Positions 44,501 to 54,887 of a stretch of DNA of 58,611 bases are shown here, piece by piece. The position numbers and the translations under genes are program-made. Location of the stretch: the NCBI GenBank assembly GCA_938091935.1, contig CALKNV010000019.1, forward strand, positions 1-58,611, written 5' to 3'. The stretch's first letter is position 1. Each line of letters opens with the position of its first letter. Source of the stretch: an uncultured Pseudomonadales bacterium. GTDB lineage: Bacteria > Pseudomonadota > Gammaproteobacteria > Pseudomonadales > Pseudohongiellaceae. Below the pieces are notes generated by a model. The model ran no database searches. It worked only from the letters and a program-made list of their open reading frames with translations, and was not told where the DNA came from.

Positions 44501-46138
44501 ATGAATTCTAAAGCTGACGTCATCGCGGTGAGCTCTGAGAAGCCGGTCTACCCGCAGGACAAATCCCGTTACTTTGGATCCGTAAAGAAGGACAAGTTAA
44601 GACTGGTCTTTTCTTTTTACTCACCCGACGGAAATGAGATCGCGATGCCGATCGCCAGTTTGTCAGCCTATCTAAAGCGTGATTTCCCCTGGGTGGAAGT
44701 GCTGCTGGAACCAGTCCTGATTCTTCGAGACGCCGAGAAGTATTCGCCTGAAAACTATGCCAAGACGATCCAGGCTATGGATGCGGATGTGATTGCTTTC
44801 TCCGTGATGAGTCCACACTGGTATCCGATGGAGCCTTATTTCGAAGAGATCAAAAAGTTGATGCCGGACCTGCCCATCGTAATTGGTGGTTACCAGGCCA
44901 TGCTGTCGCAGGAACAGACTATTGAGAATCCGAATGTCGACTATATCTGCGTGGGCGACGGTGAATACGCCATCGGCAATGTCGTACAGCATCTGCGCGG
45001 CAGCAAGGATGGACCAGCCGACGGGATGTGGGAGAAACTTGTCGATGGTGACGTCTACAAGACTGAGCCGCATCAAATCGGCGACTTACAGGCGCTGCCT
45101 TTTCCAGACTACGATGTGTTTTCCAAGGAAGACGGCTTTAAGGATGTTAACTCATCCATTTTTGGTCCCAAGGGCAAGTTGGTGCTGCCGGTGATGACCG
45201 GGCGTGGTTGCCCCTATCGCTGTACTTATTGCTGCAATACGCCAATCCTTGAGGGTTGGCGATCCAAGAAGGAGTTCCTGCGCAAATACGATGCGGAAGA
45301 CATGGTGACTGAACTGGAGCGCCTGAGAGATGAGTATGGCGTGGGTTATTTCGAATTTTGGGACGAACTATTCCTCTCAAACCTTAAGTTTGTGCGGGCC
45401 TTTTTTGAGATTTATAAAGAGCGTATCGGGCTGCCATTCTCTATCAACTCGCGAGTTGAGGTCATGAACGAAGAGTTCTGCAAGACGGCAGCAGAGGCCG
45501 GGTGTCACACTATCTGGTTTGGCATCGAAAGTGGAGACGAGGAATATCGCGCCAAGATGCTGGGACGCAAAATGAAGAACCAGCAGGTTATTGATGCAGC
45601 GGAAAACTGCAAGAAGGCTGGAATCAATCGGCTGACTTTCAATATTGTTGGCGCGCCGCTGGAAACTGCAGAGAACATGCGCGAGACGCTCAAGTTAAAT
45701 CAGCGCATTGCACCAGAGCATTTCTTCTTTTTCCCCTATATCCCTTTGCGAGGTACCCCGCTTTACAACATTGCGAAGGAAGAGGGGCTGCTGTTAGAGA
45801 ACAAGAAAAACCTTCACTACCTGTCTGCGGCCAATGACAAACAGTTCACGCTCAATATGAAGGAGCGCCCCGAGCTGTTGACAGCCGATGAGTACAACGA
45901 GATTTGCACGGAAATGCTGGCTTTTCAGGAAGCCAATAATCGGCTGAGCTATTCCGACTCTGAGGGTGAGGAAGATGGCGAAACAGCTGTAGCGACAGTT
46001 GAGGACAAGAGTTTTACACTTACCGAAGCTGAGCCAGCAGCCGCCAAAAACGTGCCGGAAGAAGCTGCCCAGGAGCCGCCGGATGTCGAGGAAGATGAAG
46101 GTTTCGTTAAGAACGTTATCAACTTTTTCGGGCGTTAA
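44501..46138 (+). CDS. B12-binding-domain radical SAM protein
   Basis: A 545-residue enzyme. The N-terminal part (to about residue 165) is a cobalamin-binding-like Rossmann domain (ADVIAFSVMSPHWYPMEPYF, PIVIGGYQAML, YICVGDGEYAI). The radical SAM core starts with C-x3-C-x2-C in CPYRCTYCCN near residue 242. A last segment of about 60 residues is acidic and ends GFVKNVINFFGR. The family does methylations, rearrangements and other radical chemistry; no substrate is evident. ATG 44501 follows an in-frame TTG. Confidence 0.87.
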   Translation: MNSKADVIAVSSEKPVYPQDKSRYFGSVKKDKLRLVFSFYSPDGNEIAMPIASLSAYLKRDFPWVEVLLEPVLILRDAEKYSPENYAKTIQAMDADVIAFSVMSPHWYPMEPYFEEIKKLMPDLPIVIGGYQAMLSQEQTIENPNVDYICVGDGEYAIGNVVQHLRGSKDGPADGMWEKLVDGDVYKTEPHQIGDLQALPFPDYDVFSKEDGFKDVNSSIFGPKGKLVLPVMTGRGCPYRCTYCCNTPILEGWRSKKEFLRKYDAEDMVTELERLRDEYGVGYFEFWDELFLSNLKFVRAFFEIYKERIGLPFSINSRVEVMNEEFCKTAAEAGCHTIWFGIESGDEEYRAKMLGRKMKNQQVIDAAENCKKAGINRLTFNIVGAPLETAENMRETLKLNQRIAPEHFFFFPYIPLRGTPLYNIAKEEGLLLENKKNLHYLSAANDKQFTLNMKERPELLTADEYNEICTEMLAFQEANNRLSYSDSEGEEDGETAVATVEDKSFTLTEAEPAAAKNVPEEAAQEPPDVEEDEGFVKNVINFFGR

Positions 46139-46139
46139 T

Positions 46140-47516
46140 TCAGGCCTGAGCTACTTTTTGCTGCAGCTCTTGATCGCCGCTCAGGGCACGATTAAACGTG
46201 CGCCATGAGATCGCAGCCATCAGAAAATTACCGCACACTGCTCCCGCAAAGAAGCCAAACAGGCCCAGATACATGCTGCCAACCCAGGCGAGTGGGACAT
46301 AGAAAGCAAAAAAGCGCGCAATGCTCAGATATAGGGCCGACAGTGGCTTGTGCAGTGCATTCAAGCTCGAGTTTGTCAGAATAATGATCCCCTGCAAGCC
46401 GTATCCCAGCGGCATGATCCATAGAAACAATCTTATCGCTTCAGTTACCTCAGGATCGTCCGAGAAAAGGGTGGCGATTAGCGGAGCGGTGAGCGCCAGC
46501 ACCAGGTAGATGCCTAGTTGCCAGACGACAATAAATCGGGTGGCAATTCGATAGGCTTCTTCAACCCGGTCAAGGCGCCCGGCTCCGAAATTCTGGCTGA
46601 TCAATGGTGGTAGCGAAGAAGACATGGCCAGCACCAGCAGTGTTGCCATGGGTTCCAGTCTGGCACCGACTCCAAATGCCGCAACCGCTGTGCCGCCGAA
46701 TCCAGCGGCGATTGCCGTCATAATGCCAGCTGCCAGCGGCGTCATCATATTTGCGCCTGCCGCCGGTACGCCAATGCGTAGCATGTCACGGCCGGATGTG
46801 CGGAAAGCCTCCTTGCTGGGTATGGCGCGGGAGACCATTTCCTTTTTTACAACGAGTAAGTAGACAAGATAGGTAAAGCCCATCGACCAGGCCAGCACAG
46901 TTGCCCAGGCGGCACCCTGAATTCCGAGCTCCGGAAACGGCCCAACCCCGAATATCAGTATTGGGTCAAGGATGGCGTTAGCAAGACCTGCAGCGGCCAT
47001 CAACATGCTGGGCGTTTTGGTGTCACCGCAGGCGCGCAGCACGCTGTTGCCTGTCATGATGCAAACCACGAGAACGCTGCCAGGGAACCAGACATACATG
47101 TACTGGCGAATTAGGATCATGAGCTCTTCGCTTGCACCCATCAGCGCAAAAAGAGGCTCCATAAAAAGCCAGAGAGTAAAGGCTACGATGACGGCAAGCG
47201 ATAGCGAGATGTAGTTAATTACCGTAGCCGCTTCCTTGGCCTTTTCGTATTCCGAGCCGCCAACGCATTTGGCCACCACCGCTGAGGCGCCAATGCCGAG
47301 GCCGATGGCCAGGCTCATCACGGTAAAGGTGATAGGGAAAGTGAAGCTGATAGCGGCAAGAGATTCGGTGCCAAGGAAACTGATAAACCAGGTATCCACC
47401 AGGCTGAATGTGAAGAGCATCATCATGCCGATGATCATCGGCATAGTCATACGAATCAGGGATTGCTGAATCGATCCTTCGACCAGTGTGTTGCTGTTTG
47501 ATGACTTCTGGATCAT
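46140..47516 (-). CDS. MATE-family efflux transporter
   Basis: A 458-residue protein with about 12 hydrophobic helices and the MATE signatures SLVDTWFISFLGTESLAAISF in the first half and GVGARLEPMATLLVLAMSSSLPPLISQNFGA in the second. It exports cationic drugs or metabolites with Na+ or H+. It converges on the radical SAM gene with one base between stops. Confidence 0.93.
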   Translation of the reverse strand: MIQKSSNSNTLVEGSIQQSLIRMTMPMIIGMMMLFTFSLVDTWFISFLGTESLAAISFTFPITFTVMSLAIGLGIGASAVVAKCVGGSEYEKAKEAATVINYISLSLAVIVAFTLWLFMEPLFALMGASEELMILIRQYMYVWFPGSVLVVCIMTGNSVLRACGDTKTPSMLMAAAGLANAILDPILIFGVGPFPELGIQGAAWATVLAWSMGFTYLVYLLVVKKEMVSRAIPSKEAFRTSGRDMLRIGVPAAGANMMTPLAAGIMTAIAAGFGGTAVAAFGVGARLEPMATLLVLAMSSSLPPLISQNFGAGRLDRVEEAYRIATRFIVVWQLGIYLVLALTAPLIATLFSDDPEVTEAIRLFLWIMPLGYGLQGIIILTNSSLNALHKPLSALYLSIARFFAFYVPLAWVGSMYLGLFGFFAGAVCGNFLMAAISWRTFNRALSGDQELQQKVAQA

Positions 47517-47655
47517 TAAACTACTTAACAGCCCTAGTTGGTTGTTGCACTAGTATGCAGTGACTTGAAGAAAATGCAGATGCAGGCATACTTCCGACTG
47601 ACCCAGAATAACCCCTTTCTGCCGGAAATCGTTGCCCCGACACATCTTATTGCAT

Positions 47656-48435
47656 TCAAGCTCCAGCCTGGTGCCGGATTTTCACAAGCTGCTTAAAGAT
47701 TCTGGGGTTGGCAAATAGCAGTTCCTTGCCAGCCGCCAAAGCCGGGCTGCCAGATTCTGTTCCACAGATGCCCCCGGCCTCCTGCAGAATCAATGAGGCT
47801 GCGTGCAAGCCAGCCGGTGATGTTGGTAATCCCCAGCCAGCACGATAACGGCCCGCGGCAACCTGCAGCAGATCCAGAGTAGTTTCCCCGAGCATTCGAG
47901 GCGTGCAGCCAGCCCGGAGTAGGGTGGTTTGGATACCAGCAAGCAGAACTGGGTCGAGGTCAGTTGGGTCGATGCCTATCAGCGCGCCACGCAGTTCATC
48001 GCTTGGGCTGACCCGCAAGCGGCGCGAATTTAGCTGTGCGCCCGCGCCTCGAGTCGCGGTGAATTCTTCATTTAGCAGCGGACATATCACAACTGCGTGA
48101 GAAATTTGTTCGTTGACCTCGATTGCAATGGCGACCCCAAAGGCATGGAACCCATTTAATAGATTTGTTGACCCCACTGCGGGCTCCAGCAACCACTTGG
48201 GTTCACCCGGCTTACCCGCCTGGACGCCAGAAATGCGTGATTCGATACTGTGGTTGGGATAGGCATTTTGAATGTGGTAGAGCAATGATTTGTCCGCATC
48301 CACCTCAACAGAAGTCACGTCTTTACCCTCGGCATCCTGAACTACATGGATACGATCCAGGCGTTGGCTCTGCTGAGCGAGAACATCTGCGGCATCTCTG
48401 CCCGCGCGAAGGGCAATTGTAACTAGCGGGTGCAT
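47656..48435 (-). CDS. suhB: SuhB-like inositol monophosphatase, catalytic site degenerate
   Basis: A 259-residue protein aligned end to end with E. coli SuhB (MHPLVTIALRAGRDA, FTATRGAGAQLN, LDLLQVAAGR). The catalytic metal ligands are altered: E67 is Arg, the DPLDGT motif is EPAVGS (D84 is Glu, D87 is Val) and the WDFAAG motif is AGLHAAS (Asp is Gly). It can hardly be an active phosphatase. E. coli SuhB also works in rRNA antitermination independent of catalysis. ATG 48435 has AGGA seven bases upstream. It is divergent from trmJ, the conserved arrangement. Confidence 0.88.
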   Translation of the reverse strand: MHPLVTIALRAGRDAADVLAQQSQRLDRIHVVQDAEGKDVTSVEVDADKSLLYHIQNAYPNHSIESRISGVQAGKPGEPKWLLEPAVGSTNLLNGFHAFGVAIAIEVNEQISHAVVICPLLNEEFTATRGAGAQLNSRRLRVSPSDELRGALIGIDPTDLDPVLLAGIQTTLLRAGCTPRMLGETTLDLLQVAAGRYRAGWGLPTSPAGLHAASLILQEAGGICGTESGSPALAAGKELLFANPRIFKQLVKIRHQAGA

Positions 48436-48598
48436 GCGGGAATCCTGAGGTTGAAAGAGCGGTCGCCTCCGCAGACCTGGTAACGATCCGGGACGTTTGA
48501 GGCGGCGCATGATACCAGACTCTCGCCTGCCGGTGGTAATCCATGTCTGGACCCCGTTGCTGTTATAATCGCGGTTTTTGGGCTCCTGCAGATAAGTC

Positions 48599-49348
48599 AT
48601 GATCGATCTAAAGAAAGTCAAAATAGTCCTCGTCAATACATCACACCCTGGGAATATCGGCGCTGCCGCCCGCGCAATGCGAAACATGGGCCTACAGCGG
48701 TTGACGCTGGTGGAGCCGCTTGAGTTTCCGAGCGGAGTCGCCGTAGGCCGCGCCGCCTCGGCACTCGATGTTCTTGAGGGAGCCGAAGTGGTGAGTGACC
48801 TTAAGCAGGCCATTGCCGACTGCAATCTTGTCATAGGTACAAGTGCCAGATCCCGGAGCATTCCCTGGCCAATGCTGACGCCTGAGCAGAGTGCAGAGAA
48901 GGTTGTAAAAGAGGGCCAACAGGCAGAAGTGGCACTGGTTTTCGGCAGAGAAGACGCTGGTCTCAACAACGAGGAGCTGCAGCAATGCCATTTTCATGTA
49001 CAAATTCCTGCCGATGATGAGTACAGTTCTCTCAATTTGGCAGCAGCTGTAATGGTGCTGAGTTACGAAATACGTAAAGCAGCTCTCAAACTCGCCGATC
49101 ACGTAGATAGAGATGAAGATGAATATTGGGATCAAGCGAAAGCAACCGGAGTTCAGGTAGAACATTTCTACGACCATCTTGAAAGAGTGATGGTGGCGAT
49201 CAATTTTCACGACCCCGATAATCCTCGACAACTGATGCAGCGCATGCGACGGCTGTTTGGACGGATTCGAATCGACGTCATGGAAATGAATATATTGCGT
49301 GGCATTTTGACAAATATTGAACTCAATATCCGCAAGGATACTGACTGA
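48599..49348 (+). CDS. trmJ: tRNA (cytidine/uridine-2'-O-)-methyltransferase TrmJ
   Basis: A 249-residue SPOUT methyltransferase beginning IVLVNTSHPGNIGAAARAMRNMGL. The knot region ALVFGREDAGLNNEEL and IPADDEYSSLNLAAAVMVLSYE are typical. It methylates position 32 of tRNAs. In many relatives cysE and iscR follow; here an ATPase gene does. Confidence 0.95.
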   Translation: MIDLKKVKIVLVNTSHPGNIGAAARAMRNMGLQRLTLVEPLEFPSGVAVGRAASALDVLEGAEVVSDLKQAIADCNLVIGTSARSRSIPWPMLTPEQSAEKVVKEGQQAEVALVFGREDAGLNNEELQQCHFHVQIPADDEYSSLNLAAAVMVLSYEIRKAALKLADHVDRDEDEYWDQAKATGVQVEHFYDHLERVMVAINFHDPDNPRQLMQRMRRLFGRIRIDVMEMNILRGILTNIELNIRKDTD

Positions 49349-49388
49349 ACCGTTGCAAGCCGGATTACACGCAAGCAGTAACTCCGCC

Positions 49389-51437
49389 ATGCAATCGGCT
49401 AACAAAAAAATGACCAAAAACCGATCATTCTATTTTAGTGATGGCCCCTATATCCAAGTGCTGAAGGCACTGGTGGGAGCGCTGACATTGCCAGAAGCCT
49501 TTGTGAAGCTGCTAGGCAATCCGCATACCGGAAAAAGCACTCTGTGTACAAAGTTGACTCAATACCTCCGCCGTAAGGGGATTAAAGTCATACATTTCGA
49601 TAAAGCCATTGAGTCGCCAGACATGCTGCGGGTTGCCCTGGCGCAGGAGTTTGATTTACCGCTAACCGTTAATTTCGCCCGTATCCTTGAAGATGCCCTG
49701 CAGGAGCAGAATCCAAAGCGGGTCATTCTCATTTTTGATGACGCACATCTGCTGACAGACATCACCTTGATTGAGATTTATCGCCTGGCGGAAGTGCAGG
49801 TGAATAAAAAGCGCCTGTTGAATATCTTGTTGTGTGGCGAGCAGGGTCTCGAAAAGCGACTTCTTTCCAACCGTGAATTCAAGTCGCTGCTGCTTAATGT
49901 TTCCCACAAATTCAAACTTGAGCCAATGAATGAGGAAGAGCTTGGCCAGTTCTTTTACCGCTTCGTCGATAAGGCTGGTCTGCCTGGATTGCAGTTAGAA
50001 CCTTCCGCCACAGGTTATTTCTTCAAGCTATGCAAGGGATTTCCGGGCCCAGCAGCAAACATGTGTCAACTCATTGTCGCGGCAAGGAAAAACAGCGCTG
50101 AGTTGCACTCTGTTACCAAGACTGAGCTGATAGAAATATTTAGCAGGGCTAACGGCGATCAGACCTTGCCTAGTATTGGTTTTCGCTACACCAATAAGAT
50201 GAGCACCGTGATTCCGCTAGCTGCATTGATGTTGGTTGTGAGCGTGGGATTGATCTATCGGCTGCTCAACCAGCCGGGTGACGAGTTAATTCCAGGAGCA
50301 GTCATGCAGGACGTGGTTGTTAACAATGTTGGCACAGACTCACCGTTTCAAAGAGATCAGGGAGTCGAGACGAACCAAACAGTTATCAGTGGGACGACAG
50401 CCGGCCCTGCAAATCCTGTCGCGATGGACGAAGTTGCTGCTCTAGCTCTGAAGACTGATGAGCTCTCAGCGGAAGTCGCTGGGTCAGTCAGTGCAATAGG
50501 CATTGAGACCGACCTTGACTCAAACCCAGCGGCTCTAGGCAGAATGGCGACAGTAACCGCCGCTGAGGCATCCTCAGCTCAGGAAGCCTTGCCAGAGGCA
50601 CCTGCTGCAGGTGTATCGGACTCCGGCCTGGCGCTGGTGACGGCCGAGGAGCGCGGTATCGACCTGGCAGTAATCGCAGAACCGGCATTTGATGGCTCAC
50701 TGCAGGCGCAGGCCGCAGAAAACATTGAGGCGAGTGCCGCAGAAAGCACTGAGGCAAGCACTCAAGAAAGTGCGCTGGCAGTTGTGGAAGAAAGGCTTGA
50801 CGATTCAGAAGGCAGTGCCCCTATTGTCAGTGGGCTGGAACAGGATACGCCAGCTGTTGACGCAGCCATCGTGGTAACACCTGAAGAACAGCTAGCGCAG
50901 GCGTCGATGCAAAAACAGACTGTCCAAACCGCCGCGCCTCAAGATGAAGTAGTTAGAGTGGATGGTGGAATTGCAGAGGTCGCCGCAGTGGAGATGGCAG
51001 TGATGCCAGAGTCGACGATTGCTGCATCGACGCAACCGGACGGGGATAATGAACCAGGTGCTGAAACAGATGCCAATAGTGATTTTGATCTTGGCGCGTT
51101 ACAGCAGTTTATTGCTTCCTGGGTTAATGCCTGGCAGACGCAATCTCTTGAGTCATATTTTTCCGCCTACCATGCCGAGTTTAAACCCCGTTATCAGGAT
51201 TCGGTGTCTGCCTGGCGCAGCAGTCGTGAACGAATCATCGGCAATGCCAGCTGGATTGAACTCGAATTGAGTGATTTTCAGTACATCGGTGAGGAGGCTG
51301 GGGTTGTCGAAGTGCACTTCTGGCTTAACTATCGGTCACCGACATATCAGGATGCCACGCAGAAGAAATTACTGTTAGGCAGGGAAGCGGGGGAGTGGCG
51401 TATTCTGGAAGAAATTAATCTCCAGGTAAGAGGCTAA
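49389..51437 (+). CDS. ExeA/GspA-like AAA ATPase with linker and NTF2-like domain
   Basis: About 682 residues. The AAA domain has Walker A GNPHTGKST near residue 45 and Walker B VILIFDDAHLL near residue 115. A transmembrane helix (VIPLAALMLVVSVGLIYRLL) lies near residue 275. Next comes a long low-complexity Ala/Glu/Ser linker, and the final 115 residues (LQQFIASWVNAWQTQSLESYF...) form an NTF2/SnoaL-like domain like those of some L,D-transpeptidases. The C-terminal domain is presumably periplasmic. The start is uncertain; ATG 49389 is chosen, and a TTG at 49317 overlaps trmJ. Confidence 0.8.
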   Translation: MQSANKKMTKNRSFYFSDGPYIQVLKALVGALTLPEAFVKLLGNPHTGKSTLCTKLTQYLRRKGIKVIHFDKAIESPDMLRVALAQEFDLPLTVNFARILEDALQEQNPKRVILIFDDAHLLTDITLIEIYRLAEVQVNKKRLLNILLCGEQGLEKRLLSNREFKSLLLNVSHKFKLEPMNEEELGQFFYRFVDKAGLPGLQLEPSATGYFFKLCKGFPGPAANMCQLIVAARKNSAELHSVTKTELIEIFSRANGDQTLPSIGFRYTNKMSTVIPLAALMLVVSVGLIYRLLNQPGDELIPGAVMQDVVVNNVGTDSPFQRDQGVETNQTVISGTTAGPANPVAMDEVAALALKTDELSAEVAGSVSAIGIETDLDSNPAALGRMATVTAAEASSAQEALPEAPAAGVSDSGLALVTAEERGIDLAVIAEPAFDGSLQAQAAENIEASAAESTEASTQESALAVVEERLDDSEGSAPIVSGLEQDTPAVDAAIVVTPEEQLAQASMQKQTVQTAAPQDEVVRVDGGIAEVAAVEMAVMPESTIAASTQPDGDNEPGAETDANSDFDLGALQQFIASWVNAWQTQSLESYFSAYHAEFKPRYQDSVSAWRSSRERIIGNASWIELELSDFQYIGEEAGVVEVHFWLNYRSPTYQDATQKKLLLGREAGEWRILEEINLQVRG

Positions 51438-51439
51438 AG

Positions 51440-53557
51440 TCAGCGGCGGCGGCGCCGATTGCGATCTCGTTTAACTTTTTCTGCAGGTGGAGGGATGAGA
51501 CTTCCTTTCCCAGTTCCTATCAGATCAGCTCTCCCTAGTCGCTTCAGTGCCTCCCGCAGCATGGGCCAATTCTTTTCGTCGTGATATCGCAGAAAGGCTT
51601 TTTGCAATCGGCGCTGATCAATGTCTTTGCTAACACTCAATTTTTCGCCCTTATAGCGCAATTTTTGTAGGGGATTGCGTTCCGAATAATACATGGCGGT
51701 AGCCAAAGCCATGGGTGATGGATAGAAGGTCTGCACTTGGTCTGGCTTAAATTTATGCTCCTTTAGCCACAGGCTAAGGTTCAGCATATCTTCTTCGTCA
51801 CAGCCTGGATGGGCGGCAATGAAGTAGGGAATTAGGTACTGTTTTTTGCCTGCCTTGCGCGAATACAGATCAAACAATCTCTTGAACTCATCGTAAGCAG
51901 AGATGCTGGGTTTCATCATTTTAGACAGGGTTTGATCTTCGCTGTGCTCCGGCGCAATTTTCAAATATCCGCCCACGTGATGGGTAACCAATTCTTCAAT
52001 ATACTCCGGGTCCTTGAGAGCGAGGTCATAGCGCAGGCCAGATGCAATGGCGATGCGCTTTACGCCATCGACGGCTCGAGCCTTACGATACAGTTGCGTG
52101 GTTGGGCTATGGTCGGTATTAAGGTGTTTGCAGATATTGGGGTATACACAGGAGAGGCGCTTACAGGTCTTTTGAATCTTTGGCGACTTACAGTTTAACC
52201 TGTACATATTGGCAGTAGGGCCGCCAAGATCAGAAATCGTTCCAGTAAAACCAGGCACTTGATCCCGTATTTTTTCAATCTCTCTGAGGATGCTGTCCTC
52301 CGACCTGCTCTGGATGATCCTGCCTTCATGCTCCGTAATTGAACAAAAAGTACAGCCGCCAAAACATCCGCGCATAATGTTCACGGAAGTTTTGATCATG
52401 TCGTAAGCAGGGATTCGAGAGTCGCCGTAGCTTGGGTGCGGTCTACGCTGATAGGGAAGATCGAAAACCCAGTCCATCTCATCTGTTTCCAGGGGAATCG
52501 GCGGCGGATTTACCCACACGTCTTTCGTGCCGTGTTTTTGAATCAAGGGTTTTGCGTTGTAAGGGTTGGCTTCCTGGTGAAGGACTCGAGATGCATGCGC
52601 GTACAGGACCGGGTCATTTGTCACTTTATTAAAGGATGGTAAGCGGATGTAGCTGGTAGCCTTGTCGTAGTCGCTCTGTCTCTGCAGTGGCAGGGGAATT
52701 ATCTTGACCGGTGCTGGCGCATCAGGCTCCCCATTGGGCTCGCCGCTTAAATCTTTCTTGTCATGCTGATACTCATACGGGTTCGGTAGTTTGTCGATCT
52801 TTGCTGGCCAATCGATGCGGGTAGAATCGATTTCGGTCCAGCCAGTTGGTGGACCGTCGCAAATTCGGGCAGTGCCGCGCATATCCCAGCAGTCGGCAAT
52901 GGTCCTGCCATTGGAGACGTCGTGGGCCAGATCAACCAACGCACGTTCTGCATTGCCGAATAGGAGAATGTCAGCATTGGAATCTAGCAGGATGGAGCGC
53001 CGTACCTTGTCACTCCAATAGTCATATTGGGCAATGCGTCGAAGGCTAGCCTCAATACCGCCAATCACGATCGGTGTGTCGTAGTAGGCTTCGCGACAGC
53101 GCTGGCTATAGACGATGACTGAGCGGTCTGGTCGTTTACCTGCCTCCGCATTAGGGGTGTAGGCGTCATCGCTGCGTATCCTCAGGTCTGCCGTGTAGCG
53201 ATTTATCAGCGAATCCATATTGCCGCCGGTTACGCCGAAGAATAAATTAGGCTGCCCCAGCGCTTTGAATGGCTCGGCAGAGTCCCACTCCGGTTGAGCA
53301 ATGATGCCAACCCTGAATCCCTGGGCTTCCAGCAATCTGCCGACGACCGCCATGCCAAAGCTGGGGTGGTCGACATAGGCATCTGCGGTGACGATGATAA
53401 TGTCACAGCTATCCCAGCCCAATTCATCCATTTCCGCTCGGGACATTGGTAGATAGGGCGCTGGGCCATAGCATTCAGCCCAGTACTTGGGATAACTGAA
53501 TAGTTTTCTGGGCTCGTCTTGATAACGAGTTGGATGGTCTACTTTGGAGGACTGCAA
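51440..53557 (-). CDS. YgiQ-family radical SAM protein
   Basis: A 705-residue protein aligned with E. coli YgiQ from [37 protein letters not shown] onward. The iron-sulfur motif is [27 protein letters not shown] and [12 protein letters not shown] are conserved. Function is not established. The start is TTG 53557. It lies ten bases after the stop of the DUF945 gene and is co-transcribed with it. It converges on the ATPase gene. Confidence 0.92.
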   Translation of the reverse strand: MQSSKVDHPTRYQDEPRKLFSYPKYWAECYGPAPYLPMSRAEMDELGWDSCDIIIVTADAYVDHPSFGMAVVGRLLEAQGFRVGIIAQPEWDSAEPFKALGQPNLFFGVTGGNMDSLINRYTADLRIRSDDAYTPNAEAGKRPDRSVIVYSQRCREAYYDTPIVIGGIEASLRRIAQYDYWSDKVRRSILLDSNADILLFGNAERALVDLAHDVSNGRTIADCWDMRGTARICDGPPTGWTEIDSTRIDWPAKIDKLPNPYEYQHDKKDLSGEPNGEPDAPAPVKIIPLPLQRQSDYDKATSYIRLPSFNKVTNDPVLYAHASRVLHQEANPYNAKPLIQKHGTKDVWVNPPPIPLETDEMDWVFDLPYQRRPHPSYGDSRIPAYDMIKTSVNIMRGCFGGCTFCSITEHEGRIIQSRSEDSILREIEKIRDQVPGFTGTISDLGGPTANMYRLNCKSPKIQKTCKRLSCVYPNICKHLNTDHSPTTQLYRKARAVDGVKRIAIASGLRYDLALKDPEYIEELVTHHVGGYLKIAPEHSEDQTLSKMMKPSISAYDEFKRLFDLYSRKAGKKQYLIPYFIAAHPGCDEEDMLNLSLWLKEHKFKPDQVQTFYPSPMALATAMYYSERNPLQKLRYKGEKLSVSKDIDQRRLQKAFLRYHDEKNWPMLREALKRLGRADLIGTGKGSLIPPPAEKVKRDRNRRRRR

Positions 53558-53567
53558 GTTTTACTGC

Positions 53568-54887
53568 CTAAAGAAACTGATCCAGAGGGGTCACTTCACC
53601 GTTGATGATAAGCGCGCTGTTAGCAAGGCTCACATCGAGTAACAGCCGCCCGTTATCGATGGAAAAGTAGCCCTGCTGAACGTAAGGGTCTACCATTTCT
53701 GCCGCAGGGCTTTGCATAATGGCGTCCAGATCCAGCGATACGCTGACTTCAATTTCCAAAGCCGCGATCACTTCCGGGATTTCAATTTCTTCCATCGACT
53801 GTAGCTGCGGCAATCCTAACCAACGTACCCTGATATCGGCCTGATTGTCACCATCATAAATATTTGCAGCAACCTGGTTGTTAAACACCAGCGTGTTCTG
53901 TGCCACAAGCAAGGCCAGTTCAAGTGCGTCCTCTTCAGAGGGCATAGCACCGGTGCCGGCGGCCATTTGCTGCTGGAAGTTCGCTATTAAGTCGTAATAG
54001 GCGCGCACTAGCGCTGTTTGTAATTCATTGATTTCAGTGGTCCAGGAAAGGGACCGAATTGGAATATCGCTGCTGATATTGTTCACATTAAAACGCTGAT
54101 AGACATCGATCTGGCGCATGGCATCCATGCCTGGCCGCACACGGGACTGGGCTTCCACCCCTTCGACGCTGAACTGGAGTGGAGACTGGCTGGAAAGAGA
54201 TGGAATCGATAACAGGAGGTCGCTGGGTGCAAACAGGTTGTTCATCTGCTCGCTGCTACTAGCCAGTTGCATGGATGCCAGTTCGAAACCCATGCCGGAT
54301 TCAGATTCTGTCGCGCGCAAACCGCCCATCATCATCTGGATTTCCGCAGACATATCAGGGTTTGCCAGCAAGGTGCCGGTAAGGCCTTCAAAGCTCACAC
54401 TGGCCTCTGGTTCGGTGATGGTCACGGGCGCAATGGTCAGCTCTAAGAGCAGAGACTGGTCAAAGCCGGCGATTAATTCAAAGGTAACTTCAGGCAGCTC
54501 GAAAGGCACCTGGGTCAGCGCCTTGGTGATTTCTTTGCTGGCAAAGCGTGGCGTGATTGTGGCATGGGCCAGGCCGAACTCCACGCCTTCTGGTGTCATG
54601 ATGACTGGGCCATGGCTAAATTCGAACGCCAGGCTGCCGCTTAGCGTTTCATCCAGCGCGAATGGGGTGAAATCAACCTGAAACTCCGCTGAGGATGAAT
54701 ACCAGCCATCCTCGAAGCTGGTTTCCGTGATAGCAAGCTGTTGTCTGGTCTCTGGAGGAATCAGCGAAAACAAGGTGTCGACGGCGTTGTTACGCAAACT
54801 CAGCCCGATGATCTTGGGTGTGGCGGCTATGCCAAGAATCAGGATTACGCTGAGCCCCAATCCGATTGCAAGCTTTCTGTTCTGCAC
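53568..54887 (-). CDS. DUF945 (YdgA-like) membrane-anchored protein
   Basis: A 439-residue protein beginning MQNRKLAIGLGLSVILILGIAATPKIIG, a short cytoplasmic tail and one transmembrane helix; the rest is a beta-rich periplasmic region, including GVEFGLAHATITPRF and repeated LSGSLAFEF-type strands. GTG 54887 has GGAG six bases upstream and fits the family; the frame opens further to 54950. Role unknown; YdgA-like proteins are envelope-associated. Confidence 0.82.
   Translation of the reverse strand: MQNRKLAIGLGLSVILILGIAATPKIIGLSLRNNAVDTLFSLIPPETRQQLAITETSFEDGWYSSSAEFQVDFTPFALDETLSGSLAFEFSHGPVIMTPEGVEFGLAHATITPRFASKEITKALTQVPFELPEVTFELIAGFDQSLLLELTIAPVTITEPEASVSFEGLTGTLLANPDMSAEIQMMMGGLRATESESGMGFELASMQLASSSEQMNNLFAPSDLLLSIPSLSSQSPLQFSVEGVEAQSRVRPGMDAMRQIDVYQRFNVNNISSDIPIRSLSWTTEINELQTALVRAYYDLIANFQQQMAAGTGAMPSEEDALELALLVAQNTLVFNNQVAANIYDGDNQADIRVRWLGLPQLQSMEEIEIPEVIAALEIEVSVSLDLDAIMQSPAAEMVDPYVQQGYFSIDNGRLLLDVSLANSALIINGEVTPLDQFL

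Noticed and set aside
48436..48969. N-terminal extension of the SuhB-like frame to 48969
   Set aside because: The extra residues have no similarity to the family, a good ribosome site precedes ATG 48435, and the extension would run antisense into trmJ.
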